From Leguminivora glycinivorella (taxonomy: Eukaryota > Arthropoda > Insecta > Lepidoptera > Tortricidae), in contig NC_062979.1 of the NCBI RefSeq assembly GCF_023078275.1, positions 17,403,848-17,467,847 on the forward strand: 64,000 bases of DNA, in the 5' to 3' direction. The notes under the pieces were generated by a model. It saw nothing but the letters and a program-made list of their open reading frames with translations, made no database searches and was not told the DNA's origin. This document shows, one piece after another, positions 1 through 12,243 of the stretch; position 1 is the first letter of the stretch, and each line of letters begins with the position of its first letter. Both the position numbers and the translations under genes were made by a program.

Positions 1-3000
1 CGCAATTGAGTGTTGTCAGCCCCTTAATAAAGAACAGTTTTTCGCTTTGGTTTGGTACCTGTGTTGTCTACTCGTACTGTCGTCAACAGCCCTAGACCAC
101 TAAAAAGAGGTTATACATATGTATTTTAATAAGTACCGTACCTAACCGACCGTGGTGTATGTTTTACGTCGGTAATAAAAGTATCTCGCTGATGTTGGTG
201 CATTCGAGTAAGCATTATCCACGGTTTGTTAACCTATATAGGTTATAAAGCTACTTTAGATGATACATAAAAACTACTCAAGTGCAGTGGCACGTGCAGA
301 ATAACAGCTTTCTAGCAGAAGAGCGTTCGGTAACCCGGCACCCCGCATTCTTACGTACTGCGCCACGTAAGAAAAATTCGATAAAACACCAAAATAAAAG
401 GAAATTCTATATAAAATATATGCATATAAATGATATAAACCATACTTAAACAGAATCCTGTAGGTATTGTTAATGGATAAATGTGTACTTTGACTATATT
501 GACTATAATTATTATCAAATGCGTTAATTAAGCTCATTATCTTACGGCGTTGAATCGTATTTAATATGACCCCTTTCCAGCTGTAAAGTGCGTCCCGGTT
601 CGTTCGGGAAGGCGTTTGCCTTCACGCACCAACAACCTGTCTTGTGCTTACCTAATTAAATGTGTATGCAAAAGGGTTGAACATGGGTAATGTGGACGTT
701 TTCCTTTGAACAATAATTATTTGGAAATAATTGCCTTAGGCGAAGACGTAGGAAGTTTCGAAATAAAACTCTCATATCATCTGGCTGAGGCATTTATTAA
801 CATTTATTTTTTGTTTTCATTTTTTATCTTAATACAACATACATAGTAATTAACAATACATAATAAATAGTCCAAAAGTATATTACGCCTACAAAATAGC
901 GTAGTCGTTATGAAGCCACGTTTACATTGCGAAGTCGACCCTGAATCGAATCCTTTACAAGAAATAAAACATATTTGTTTTACAAATACTTTTATTATTT
1001 CATACAGTATAACTTGAACTCGATATTCGTAACAAACGTACGTAACAAAGGGCATAATAATTATTTTGATGTGTTAGAGTACTGTATATTTATGTTTAAT
1101 CTAATAAACATGTCTAAACAATTCAAATTAACGATTTATTGAAGCGGAAAAGTTACAGTAGCATGCTTCATTCAATATTCTCATTTAATTCGATTAATTT
1201 GAAGTAAAATGTGAAATATGTTTCATATTAGCTAAGACACAGGGTCGACTGGGTAATATTACACCTGACTTATTAGATTATCGCCATATGAGTTGCATAC
1301 ATAATCTGCGAAATGACAAGTCAAGTGAACTCGTGCATGATACGGCTAAACGCAAGAGTCTCAAAGAGTACGAGAAAACTATCAACTTCGTTGATAGGCA
1401 TAAGACCCGTCGCCGAAAACAAATAATTTTGCATATTGATATTTTTATACATGTAGGTATGAGTACGATGTACGTACTTACTTGCTACACCCATGTATGA
1501 AATGAGTGTGTGCCGAATACATAGGTATCTATATGAAAACAAAATATACGATATTCTTTGTATTCGGCAACGGTCCCTTCAGTTTTGATGTACATGTGTG
1601 AGGGTCGCTTCACTTGGGAGAGCTTTGTACGACGCCGAGGGATCAGCAAAACGGCACCCTGAATCATGGAACCATATCAATTTGACATAATAATACATTA
1701 ATAGAATCCTTGGGATTTGAATTATATCATAGTTACTCCATGTTAATTAGCTCGATCAATACCCACTGAAACCGAAGCTGACGGCGCAGGTAGATTTTTT
1801 TTTACATTTTGAGTTTGTGTTTTGTAAGACTAGGTACTTATGCTCCGAACACGTATCCTTTTTTCTCTGGAGGTATTTATTGTCTGAAACTCAAATTCTG
1901 AAAATATTCTTCCATTCGCAAACTTCGTTGCAAAATAATAAATACAGAATAAACGAAACTTTAACTCAGAAGTATGGTAACTAAAGAACTCTAGAGCCTC
2001 CTAGGTGTAAGTGTATATTCAGATTTTAAAATAATGATTCGAATGTCATAACAAAATGAAGAGAATTCGGATCCAACAAGCCATGTTGGCATCACATTTT
2101 CGGAAACTGAGTCTTTAATCAGCGCATCAATTAGCTGCGGTGTCAGTGACTTATCGTGCGTAAATGAATATTCGTTTGTCTTTATATCAGCAAACGTAAC
2201 TCCATGAGAAAATATATACTATGTAAATCTCTATCTAGTGGTAATCAAATAGATAATATGTATCTACAAAAATAGTTGCATTTTTAAAGTAACAACTACC
2301 ATCAAGAAAATTGGCGAATATTTTTTTCTTCTAAGTTTCATAATTTAACTTGTATGTTTCTTGCGGAAAATTCTTTGAAGCGTTTTAAATGCATCTAGTA
2401 ATTGACCAAATTAAAAGCATTCAATGTAGTTATGATAACTATCAAGGGTGACATCTAAAAATATTTTACTTCAACAATAAATATCGTCGAAATAGTTTTC
2501 CCATTTGAGCGATTATTGTTAATATATCATGTCTGAGAAATAGGTTGGTATTACAAATATGTACTTTGAACTGAGTTCGGAAGATTCCATGAGCATACGC
2601 TGTTACTTTTTGAATATTGTATTTATCGCATGTAATATGCGAAATATAAAAGTGACTAGAAACCTTGATCAACATTTAATTTACCTTCTTATAGGTTAAA
2701 GGTACTTAATAAATGTGTAGAAAAATTGTGCTCGTAGTCGTGTGCTTACATAGTTAATTAAATAATTGTATAACAATAACTATATAAATATCATAGAGGT
2801 GAGGTGCAATGAAATAAGGATGCGAGCCGCGACGCACGCGCAGCGAGTGGCTTGCGCGCTGCGCCCTCGCGGGGCTACAGCTTAGGACGACGGTGGACAA
2901 CGATTAGCACTTCATATTTTATTTATTCCTACGTACACAAGTATTCATAAAATTGACGAAAATTGCTAAAGATTTCGAATAAAATAGAAACAGTGACAGA

Positions 3001-4700
3001 TTTGTGATGCGGCGTCCGCTCTAGTCGAAAATAGAACCTTTATGTGATATAGCTTCTGACATTTCTGATGAATTTTAATAGTTTGGCCCGGCCGTCTAGC
3101 AGTCTTTCTAGGGGGGATGCCGCACAACGCAAGCATAAATAGGCTCTAAAAATTACACGAGGCTGAATTAGTGAATGGTCTAGCCGGTCTAAACTAGGTA
3201 GGTATAATATAAATAAGACGCGTCCATATTCGATAGACTAATTCGACATCATACATATTAATTTATATTATGTAAATGAATTATAATCACATTTATAGGT
3301 ACATAGTCTACTCGCGAGATCTTGATTTGCACTTATTCTATAGTATTTAAAATATCACAATAAATTGCTGTGCACATACAAAACAGGCAAATGTCGGTGC
3401 AATTACACTAATAATATATCCATTATAGGTAACATACAGTCTAATAAAATATGTACAATCACACTTCTTGACGACAAAATTAAATAAGAGAAGAACAATG
3501 ATGGTGGGCGTTGTAGTTTGGAATACTTTATTCAACACCCCTACCATGTTTTTACTGACAGACGCTGGTGTAGCACAGATCAATACAACAAGATGGCCCT
3601 TACAGGGCGACTCGCGGTCACCAAGCATACGACAAATCAGGTTTATAAAAGTTTGAACGCGTGCGACACCGATCAGTAGCGCCCAAGTATACGACCCGCT
3701 AACAGTGTCCGTGTCCGCTCGGGAAAAAATCTTAAATAATCAATTTTGGTTGCAAACAATGGTCTCTTACAGCATAAAGTGGTGTGGCAAGTCTTCTAAC
3801 ACTTCTACATGTAAAAAAGATGGAACAACATTCCACAGTTAAGAGCGCTATGACAAAAAAAGGCGATATATTGTAAAATGCACAATATTTATCGACAAAA
3901 TTGTACACTTTACTCATACTAAAAGACAGAGAAAGTACTTGTTTCAGTTAGAACATCTTATTAACTGTCGGTTAATTAAAAAACATATGGAAAAAAAAGC
4001 TTTTTCAATTAGTAATGATTGTTTTCCTGATGCTCGTTTAGGAAAAACCGCGTGAAGCACAGAATTCGGAGCTCTTATTATCTACAATTTGATAAGCTCA
4101 CTCTCATAAATGAGGTAAATTTAAGTTCCAAATATCTTGTACTTAAGGCCCATTAAACAATATTTATCATTTAATCCTTTGAAATTGAGAAATTGAAAGT
4201 AAAACGAACTCAATTTTGTCTTGAAAATACATTGAAACAAGTGATCATTTCTCCGAAAATCTACATGTTATCGAAGTTATTTTAGTATATAAATAATCTG
4301 TACAATCTGCTTAAATTGCTGTTATCCATTTGTCGTTATAATATTATATAATGATTTTTTGCCAATTTTTTGAAAACTAGCCTTCCTGTCGCTATTTAAC
4401 CGGTGACGGACGCCTGCGATTTCAGTGCCGCGCCGGAGCTCGTATAGGTGAGACGTATGTCACTTCGCTCTCCGAGTTTTGATCGCAAACGTCGAGAATA
4501 TTTATCGTTGTGTGGGTCGGACGCCTTGTTTATACACGGGCTATCCTCGCATTGTGTGTGTGTAAACAGCGACCAACGAATTTGATCCTAGATCCGTAAA
4601 TATTTGCTTTTGTAATATTTTGTTATGTTTGAATGTTAAAGTATTACAACGTTATGATGATAAATATGTAAAAATTACAATACGGTCAAGATGATAAGAC
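1..4700. other. No gene recognised; AT-rich intergenic or intronic DNA
   Basis: No frame here has recognisable domains, and the short open frames look like chance. Two small GC-rich islets interrupt the AT-rich background, at about 2818-2900 and 4385-4500. The second is followed by GTGAGA, a possible splice donor, so it could be an untranslated first exon or promoter, but nothing else supports that. I see no clear repeat structure in the rest. Confidence 0.4.
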
Positions 4701-4710
4701 ACATCAAGAT

Positions 4711-4896
4711 GGTACTCGGGATCTGATGATGGAGCCAGAAGGTGGTCACCAGTACCAGTGAACCATGTAAGTAAACGACTTCGTGTTTAGGCTCGTTGGG
4801 TTCGTCTCAACAAGACCTTTGACAAGAGGTGGTACTCAGGGTCTGATGATGGAGCCAGATGGTGGTCACCAGTACCAATGAACCATATAACTAAAC
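4711..4896. repeat. Two tandem copies of a ~66-bp motif, 120 bp apart
   Basis: Segments 4711-4776 and 4831-4896 are nearly the same (GGTACTC.GG.TCTGATGATGGAGCC, then GGTGGTCACCAGTACCA). The core CCAGTACC/GGTACT is partly self-complementary. It looks like a dispersed-repeat fragment duplicated locally; the family is not identified. Confidence 0.6.
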
Positions 4897-4914
4897 CCAG
4901 AGATGGGGAAATCG

Positions 4915-5139
4915 TAATCGATTCCGGATTACACGATTACTTGATTTTACTTTGTAATCCACTACTGGGTGTCAGATTACTTGTAATGTAATCAAGTGAA
5001 ACGGTAAATTACCATTACATGTAAAGGAATCACTAATCATCTATACAATAATTACTATTACCAATAATTCGGAATCATAGTCGATTCAAAATAACTGAAA
5101 TTATTGACTTGATTACTTTCAGATTACAAATATGTAGTA
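4915..5139. repeat. Degenerate GATTAC-rich flank of the satellite palindrome
   Basis: The stretch repeats GATTAC / GTAATC words many times. Similar wording (GATTAC, GGAATC) recurs on the far side of the satellite array at about 7930-8040. The two flanks could be decayed outer ends of one large inverted element, but they are too diverged to align by eye. Confidence 0.3.
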
Positions 5140-6005
5140 CCTCAGATTGCTGTCACTTTGACACAAAAGTCATCATGGGTGTCGTAAAATAGGTTTTAGG
5201 GGTGCTGATTCCAAAATTAATGACCAATGTGGAATCTGACATTGCTGACTGTCACTTTGACACAAAAGTCGTCATGGGTGTCGTAAAATAGGTTTTAGGG
5301 GTGCTGATTCCAAAATTAATGACCAATGTTCAATCTGACGTTGCTGACTGTCACTCTGACACAAAAGTCGTCATGGGTGTCGTAAAATAGGTTTTAGGGT
5401 GTGCTGATTCCAAAATTAATGACCAATTTGGAATCTGACATTGCTGACTGTCACTTTGACACAAAAGTCGTCATGGGTGTCGTAAAATAGGTTTTAGGGG
5501 TGCTGATTCCAAAATTAATGACCAATGTGGAATCTGACATTGCTGACTGTCACTTTGACACAAAAGTCGTCATGGGTGTCGTAAAATAGGTTTTAGGGGG
5601 TGCTGATTCCAAAATTAATGACCAATGTTCAATCTGACATTGCTGACTGTCACTTTGACACAAAAGTCGTCATGGGTGTCGTAAAATAGGTTTTAGGGGG
5701 TGCTGATTCCAAAATTAATGACCAATTTGGAATCTGACATTGCTGACTGTCACTTTGACACAAAAGTCGTCATGGGTGTCGTAAAATTGGTTTTAGGGGG
5801 TGCTGATTCCAAAATTAATGACCAATGTGGAATCTGACATTGCTGACTGTCACTTTGACACAAAAGTTGTCATGGGTGTCGTAAAATAGGTTTTCATGGG
5901 TACTGATCTCAATATTAATGATCAATTTGGAATCTGATATTGCTGACTGTCACTTTCACATAAAAGTCGTTATGGGTGTTGTCAAATAGGTTTCCAGGGG
6001 TACTG
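5140..6005 (+). repeat. Tandem array of a ~100-bp satellite unit, forward arm
   Basis: About eight and a half head-to-tail units of roughly 99-101 bp. Each contains GACTGTCACTTTGACACAAAAG, then TCATGGGTGTCGTAAAATAGG, then GCTGATTCCAAAATTAATGACC (these words are spaced through the unit). Central units differ by only a few bases; the last two (about 5840-6000) are more diverged. Orientation flips at about 6006. Short frames across this region are repeat artefacts. Confidence 0.9.
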
Positions 6006-6047
6006 TGCAATGTCAGGTTCCAAATCGGTCATGACTTTTTAAATCAT

Positions 6048-7061
6048 AATATTGTCTTCGGTTACCGCGATAGTTACTCATGAAATAAAACTATGGAAAC
6101 GGATTAAATCGCGTATAATGAATTTAAAATACATCCCGACGTTTCGAACTCTTTACAGCGTTCGTGGTCAACGGGTGACTGAGGAAAAATTAAAATGTGC
6201 AAAAACTACCCACTTACAAGAAATATTAACGAACCATGACCACAAATAATATAGATTTCTAAGGCAGGTTCACACACTATTAATAAAGCTAGTTATACAA
6301 TATTCCTCTAGGCCTCAGGAATTATTTCAAGCCTATGAAGAAGATGTCCCAATTCCTGAGGCCTGTGAAATGTTAAACTCCTCTACAAAGCGCGGGAGTG
6401 TACAGGCTAGACTGTGAGTGCGGCCTGTCATATGTGGGACAGACGAAACGAAGCATTTCCACACGGGTGAAGGAACACATAGCGGATGTCAAGCACCGTC
6501 GGCAAAGGTCTGCAGTCTCTGAACATGTCATGGATAAAGTCAATCATGCTATAAAGTTTGACAAGCCTCTGGTTCTCGCTAAGGAGAAGCGATATATACC
6601 CAGAATGTTGCGAGAGGCCATTGAGATCAAGAAATATCCAAACTTTAATAGAGAGGATGGCTTTACTTTACCACCGGCTTGGGATCCAGTAGTACATCTG
6701 ATAATGGAACAAGCACGACGAAGGCTGTGAGGCATTTGTGTTGTATGGTGTTGGACATTTGCAGTTTGTTTCTTTGTCAATTTTGTGTAGATTAATTGGT
6801 TAATTATTTTTTAACAGAGTAATGGTAAAATTTTTTGAATATTGTATAACTAGCTTTATTAATAGTGTGTGAACCTGCCTTAGAAATCTATATTATTTGT
6901 GGTCATGGTTCGTTAATATTTCTTGTAAGTGGGTAGTTTTTGCACATTTTAATTTTTCCTCAGTCACCCGTTGACCACGAACGCTGTAAAGAGTTCGAAA
7001 CGTCGGGATGTATTTTAAATTCATTATACGCGATTTAATCCGTTTCCATAGTTTTATTTCA
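6048..7061 (+). mobile_element. Penelope-like element, 5'-truncated, with inverted terminal repeats (copy 1)
   Basis: A ~230-bp sequence occurs inverted at both ends (about 6079-6303 and 6829-7061). Between them are the 3' part of a GIY-YIG endonuclease frame and a 3' UTR. A 12-bp direct duplication, TTTTTAAATCAT, flanks the element (6036-6047 and 7062-7073). The left repeat carries about 30 extra outer bases (ATTGTCTTCGGTTACC...) that the right one lacks; copy 2 at 20625-21462 shows the same asymmetry. Inverted pseudo-LTRs, 5' truncation and a TSD of this length fit Penelope-like elements. No reverse transcriptase remains. Confidence 0.75.
6377..6730 (+). pseudogene. GIY-YIG endonuclease domain, C-terminal fragment of a Penelope-like polyprotein
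   Basis: The frame is open from 6377 to TGA at 6728-6730, with no ATG at the domain start because the element is 5'-truncated. The motif pair reads G-V-Y-R-L-D-C then S-Y-V-G-Q-T-K-R, followed by S-T-R-V-K-E-H, matching GIY...YIG and the downstream R..EH of the family. In full Penelope-like elements this domain sits after the reverse transcriptase and nicks DNA for target-primed insertion. About 115 residues survive with no internal stop. The frame is a fragment and is not expected to be active alone. Copy 2 differs by Lys to Arg in the EIKKYPN/EIRKYPN segment. Confidence 0.7.
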
Positions 7062-7800
7062 TTTTTAAATCATTTCATTAATTTTGGAATCAGTACCCCC
7101 TAAAACTATTTGACTACACCCATGATTCCTTTTGTGTCAAAATGACAATTAGCACTGTGAGATTCCAAAATAGTTATTAATTTTGGAATCAGCACCCCCG
7201 GAAACCTTTTTGACGACACCTATGACGACTTTTGTGTCAAAGTGACAGTCAGCAATGTCAAGATTCCAAATCGGTCATTAATTTTCAAATCAGCACCTCC
7301 GGAAACCTATTTGACGACACCCATGACGACTTTTGTGTCAAAGTGACAGTCAGCAATGTTAGATTCCACATTGGTCATTATTTTTGGAATCAGCACTCCC
7401 TAAAACCTATTTTACGACACCCATGATGACTTTTGTGTCAAAGTGGCAGTCGGCAATGTTAGATTCCATATTGGTCATTAATTTTGGAATCAGCACCCCC
7501 TAAAACCAATTTTACGACACCCATGACGACTTTTGTGTCAAAGTGACAGTCAGCAATGTCAGATTCCACATTGTTCATTAATTTTGGAATCAGCACCCCC
7601 GCAAACCTGACGACACCCATGACGACTTTTGTGTCAAAGTGACAGTCAGCAATGTCAGATTTCACATTGGTCATTAATTTTGGAATCAGCACCCCCTAAA
7701 ACCAATTTTACGACACCCATGACGACTTTTGTGTCAAAGTGACAGTCAGCAATGTCAGATTCCAAATCGGTCATTAATTTTTAAATCAGCACACCCGAAA

Positions 7801-8779
7801 ACCTATACTCGTGGTATATGCACTTGAAATGTGAAAGTGAAAATGCTAGAATGACATGTGAACCAAAAACAATTTGAGTGACATAAAGAAGTAAAGTAAT
7901 AAGCCTAGCTGGAATCGAAGTAAAGTGGAATTCAGATTACTTAAGTACTTGATTACCGAGGAATCCATATTACAGGAATCTATATTATACCGATTCCAAA
8001 GGAATGGATTACAGAGGTAATCATAATACAGCATTACAGTAATTTTCATATAACAAAAGCAAATATTTGGGATGGGATCTACTTTTATAATTAATTTTTT
8101 AAATAAATTTTAACATAATTGATATTATTTTGCGCTACATTCTAGTATTTTCGTACAAAATAATGTTTATTAGAAATCAAAAGTTTATATCGAGATAGTA
8201 GATTGTGGTTGTTATCAAATTTCCATAGAAAGGATCAAGATTGTTTTGTCCATTATTGTAGTGCGAGCGAGTGATAAGACGTGCTAGAAAGGGTCGGCAT
8301 ATTGGGCTCGCGCGGCGGGTAAAATACCTAATTTCGCCCGACGCCGAAATGTTATAACGCTCTTAAGTCAAATTAATTATTTTGTTGAATATTGTTTATT
8401 GTCCGCGGAGTTCATTTATACTGGTCAATATGGTTGTGCTGAGCGGCGCCGAGGCGCGTCCATCCCTCTTTACCGAGTTAACAATGTGATATGCTATCCC
8501 TTTCACGTAAACGACTAGGCATGGGGCCATGTTAGTTTATGTCTGTTGCGGGAACTTCGTACTGCCGTTCGTACCATGTGCTACCATTTTATGAAATATA
8601 AAAGAAAGCAGATTTGTAATAGTGAATAATTATCTAGAATCTGTAGAGTCTGTAGTGGTATTTAGTTCATTGATTAGTTTAGAATATTTAGTTGGTTATT
8701 TAACTTAGTAAACGTAAGTAAAAATGCACAGTTTAGTTATTAGTTACTAGAATGATTTTTATTGAGATGCTATCACAAT
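7801..8779. other. No gene recognised; AT-rich flank with a GC-rich segment
   Basis: After the satellite the sequence is GATTAC-rich to about 8040 (see the 4915-5139 entry). A more GC-rich part follows at 8260-8480 (GCGCGGCGGG, GAGCGGCGCCGAGG). I see no coding potential or repeats here that I can name. Confidence 0.35.
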
Positions 8780-8940
8780 TATCATCCTCCTTGCGTTATC
8801 CCGGCATCGGCATTCGCCACGGCTAATGGGAGCCTGGGGTCCGCTTTGGAAACTACTACCAAGATTTGGCGTAGGCACTAGTTTTATGAAAGCGACTGCC
8901 ATCTGACCTTCCAACCCGAAGGGTAACTAGGCCTTATTAT
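8780..8940 (-). mobile_element. Retroposon 3'-end fragment (same family as 17241-17514 and 56062-56331)
   Basis: Shares TCCTCCTTGCGTTATCCCGG, GGGAGCCTGGGGTCCGCTTT and GCGACTGCCATCTGACCTTC with the other two copies, in the orientation of the 56-kb copy. It is truncated after AGGCCTTATT. Diverged, with no recognisable TSD. Confidence 0.65.
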
Positions 8941-10145
8941 AATTTAATTATAATATTATAATTTGTTGCAAAACAAATTCACCACAGTACTGGTACCGGT
9001 ACCATTGTCTATAATAGACATGTCCCATTCCCATCCCTACTGCTAATCATAAAGGCGCGCCATTATTTGAAACGACCAATGGCAGCACCGTGCGCGCCCG
9101 CCTCACCCCGCAAGGATTGGTGATTTGCGTCTCGAACAATATCGCTTGCATTTGGCTTCTAGTGGGGTGTTCTGTGTGGTGTAGGTAACATAAAATGTTG
9201 GTAATATTAACAACTAAGTCTCTATTAGGACTGGGATTTTCATTCTAGTCAATTTCGCGTGTTACTGTGTTTTAAAACCATTGACTTTGGAAGTTATTCA
9301 ATTAATTCTATTTTAGAATGTAGTGTAAATAATTTTATATTTTTAGAATAGAAAAAAATCAAAACAAAATGAGTTGCGGTATTGCCATCTAGTTGATGTC
9401 TAGTGATTAATATCAATAAGTAACTCTTTCGTTGGTGAGTCTTTCCTTCAGCTAAACGGGGCAAAGCTACAATTTAAGTTTGTACCTTCCACTTATGCTC
9501 AATCGTTGTAATTTTAAATTTATTGCGTGAATTTTTTGCCACAGAGATTATACATATATGTTTATAATAAAAGTAAAAACAGGGACAAGACATTTTGAAA
9601 AATACTTTAAATAATACGAGTATAATCCTACAATTTATTATTTTCATTAGGTACATGAAAAGCAAAATAGTTTTACATAGAGTTTTGCAATTGGAATAAA
9701 AACGATAAATTATTCATGAAACCATATCATCAAAGCAATAACATTAAAATTAAAATAGTTTCTCTAATTGTCTGCAGTTTGGTATGTATAAAACGAACTT
9801 TACATGCAAAAGATTTAAAGGGTATATAAACATCGTCGAGTCTGCTGGCTCAAGAACTAGTGTTCTAACAGACTATGGCGTTGTTTATTTGGGTTAAACG
9901 TTTTAAAATGAATTTACTATTGTATCATCTGGATATATTATTCAATTAAAATAATTATATTATAATATCAATTATTTTTGCATTGCTTTGATGTGCCTCC
10001 ATTGTTTCAAAATATTTATCGTGGTAAAAGCACTTCAGTTCACATCCTATCCTTAAAATAATTACCATTCTAAAGCTACTCTTGTATAACTATAAACTTT
10101 ATGCCATTAATTATATACTATTTTAAATAAATACTTAATTTATAC
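8941..10145. other. No gene recognised
   Basis: AT-rich apart from 9050-9135, which has GGCGCGCC, a CCAAT-box-like GACCAATGG and a GCGCGCCCGCC run, then TGTAGGTAAC at about 9181, which could be a donor. This would fit a promoter with an untranslated exon on the plus strand, but there is no transcript or coding evidence. Confidence 0.3.
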
Positions 10146-10218
10146 AGTAAAAAAAAATAGGCTTTTCGTATATCAAAGGCTAAGCCTTTGATATACGAAA
10201 AGCCTATTTTTTTTTACT
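10146..10218. repeat. Perfect 73-bp palindrome
   Basis: Two 36-bp arms match exactly around one central base (A at 10182). The arms run AGTAAAAAAAAATAGG...CAAAGGCT and its complement, with nine A facing nine T. A transcript would form an almost loopless hairpin. No TSD is evident. The following bases (CCAAAGGCGGTATA) partly echo the arm. Confidence 0.9.
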
Positions 10219-12183
10219 TTGTGCCACATATACCAAAGGCGGTATATCACTCCAGTGTTATTTGAGATTTAAATATATCTTTTAATAGTAATTCATTACT
10301 TATTTACTACATACATTTAGACATGAAATAAAATTTAATGTCCTTTAATTCATTAAGAATCACCCTGGTCTACTTTGCACGCTTTGCTGTATTTGTGTTA
10401 CTGATCTATTTCAAATGCATATATTAGGATATTTTTTTAATTTAACAAATATTAAGTTTACGGTGCTTATCCTTAAAAATATACTACAGCTACTTGGTTT
10501 GGTGCATCCGATTCCATTAAATACGTTTTACTTACCTATAAATGCAGACAAAATCATACAGTACCCTATTAATACATCTATGCGATATTCCTAAAAGCTT
10601 TACTTAAAAAAAAACTATACTCAACCAAAGATATTTTTTTACTATATTCTCCATATACTTTTAGTACTTGAGTTCTAGATTTACGTTTGATTTCTTATAT
10701 TTTTACCTATAGTACCCCAAATAAAGATACACTGACCGATGTAAGTATACCTTAGAACATCAAATTAAATTATGTAAATATACTATAAGCATTAATATAA
10801 TTACATTAACGGATGTGAACTGGAAGTTAAGACATGTTTTAAAGTATTATTTATACTAACTAAAATTATAAGTACTCCTAACAGATGCCAAATCAATATA
10901 TGACGGAAAATTGATAATTTTAGAATCGTTATTAAAAATAAGGCTTCGCCCTGAATTTACAATGAAATTGAATTCTCGAATCTCTTGTGACAACGAATTC
11001 GACAATAGTAGAATTAAATCAAGCATTGGACTCTTGTACAATTGTAGGCAAAGTGTTGACTAGTTGGCGTGTAATAAATTGCACAAAGTTGATGAAATTT
11101 ATAATTAAATATTTAACATTATGCTTTCGATTAGGAACTCATTTGACTAGAATGGTGTTGATCGCTGCTATAAAATAATCTTAACTCTAGTAAGTAATTA
11201 ACTAACTATAAAATTAATCAGACAATTATTCAGTCGAAAACCTTGTGCCACTAAAGTCAAACAAATGAAAAATCAACATGGAATGGTATAATATATATAG
11301 AATAAAAAATATATAACATGGATAAATTACTATATGTACTTAAAAGTAATGAATAAAACACCATCTTAACAACTAACGTTTTACATACCAATATACAGTA
11401 GCTGCCTTATTTGAGATGAAATTTATTTATGTCTACTGAGACATTGTTATCATAAACGTTTTGACAAACTTGGAATGTGCAGAGCTGTCGCGAGCCGTAA
11501 GGCGCAACTAGTGGCTCAGACAAACTTCCTTCGTTACGTGTAGGCCGCGAGATTAAACGAATTCAATACATAAATCAGTAATAGTATTCGTATTATATAC
11601 AATTTAGAGTTTTTATCTATATTACAACCATCATAAAGTGTGGAATGCTGCAACTAATAACAGAGTAAAAAGGTAAATACATCAACAAATCGACAAAAAT
11701 GTTTCGTCAGATGAAGAACTATTCTATATTTAATAATATAATGACCTACCGACTAACAATGTCGACTACCAGTCTCACATTTTAGTTTAATAAATGCTAG
11801 AAAGTACGAAATATCGATGGTAAAGTAAAATTGCTGCAGAGAGACTTGGGACGAAACCAGAGCAACACTTCCTCGTTCCAACCGATGCACTCTTCTCGGG
11901 CATCTCCTACTGAATAGTCTCATCCGTTCACGCTCGGAGTCCTTACACACTACACTTTAAGTGGTTATGTTTTGGCATAGGCTGAACCACTACTTGATAT
12001 GTTTCATCACTTTCATTTCAACTCGTCTACGAGTAATCGGCTGGTCGCGTCCAGAACTTCGGAAAATAAATCGCAGCGTTCACTATTCATAAGAACCCAT
12101 CTGGCTTTTCAATCGAGGGTAATAATGATGAGGTCGGAGATGTGGTTGGGTATGGAGCACTAGGGTCAGGGTCCGGGAAAGGC
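10219..12183. other. AT-rich region; probable downstream and 3' UTR side of the LDLa gene
   Basis: No coding sequence recognised. The minus-strand stop at 12184-12186 puts the 3' UTR somewhere to the left of 12184. A minus-strand AATAAA lies at 11422-11427 (TTTATT on the plus strand), but it is about 760 bases past the stop and similar words are common in such DNA, so it is only a candidate poly(A) signal. Confidence 0.3.
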
Positions 12184-12243
12184 TTAGCGGCCACGGGCCC
12201 ACCGTAGCAGCGCGTCTGCGAGCACGTCCAGGTGCGCCTTGGT
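12184..12243 (-). CDS. jeb: Last coding exon of an LDLa-domain secreted protein (probably jelly belly)
   Basis: Read on the minus strand, an acceptor TTGTTTCAG (ending at 12244) precedes ACC AAG GCG CAC and the frame runs 19 codons to TAA at 12184-12186. The peptide is TKAHLDVLADALLRWARGR, which I recognise tentatively as the conserved C-terminus of insect Jelly belly. The exon enters in phase 0, matching the phase-0 end of the exon at 13068-13228, so the join reads MFYKT-TKAHLD without a break. The 824-bp intron between them has GT..AG ends. Jeb is a secreted ligand of the receptor tyrosine kinase Alk. The naming is from memory; another LDLa protein with this tail is possible. Confidence 0.6.
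   Translation of the reverse strand, partial: TKAHLDVLADALLRWARGR

Larger units (their letters stand above)
6006..7800 (-). repeat. Inverted arm of the same satellite array, split by a Penelope-like insertion
   Basis: From 6006 to 6047, and again from 7062 to about 7800, the ~100-bp unit runs in reverse orientation (TTTTGTGTCAAAGTGACAGTC, CAGCAATGTCAGATTCCA). With the forward arm it forms a palindrome about 1.7 kb long once the 1,014-bp insertion is removed. Unit period in this arm is again about 100 bp, with some shortened units, for example near 7600. Confidence 0.85.

Noticed and set aside
274..1667. Several frames of 60-87 codons at the left end
   Set aside because: Random frames in AT-rich DNA on both strands; no conserved motif.
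7459..7692. 77-codon minus-strand frame
   Set aside because: Satellite units read through; the protein repeats itself with the unit period.
5140..7800. Regularly spaced repeats resembling a CRISPR array
   Set aside because: Units are contiguous ~100-bp satellite copies without unique spacers, in a eukaryotic context, and the array inverts.
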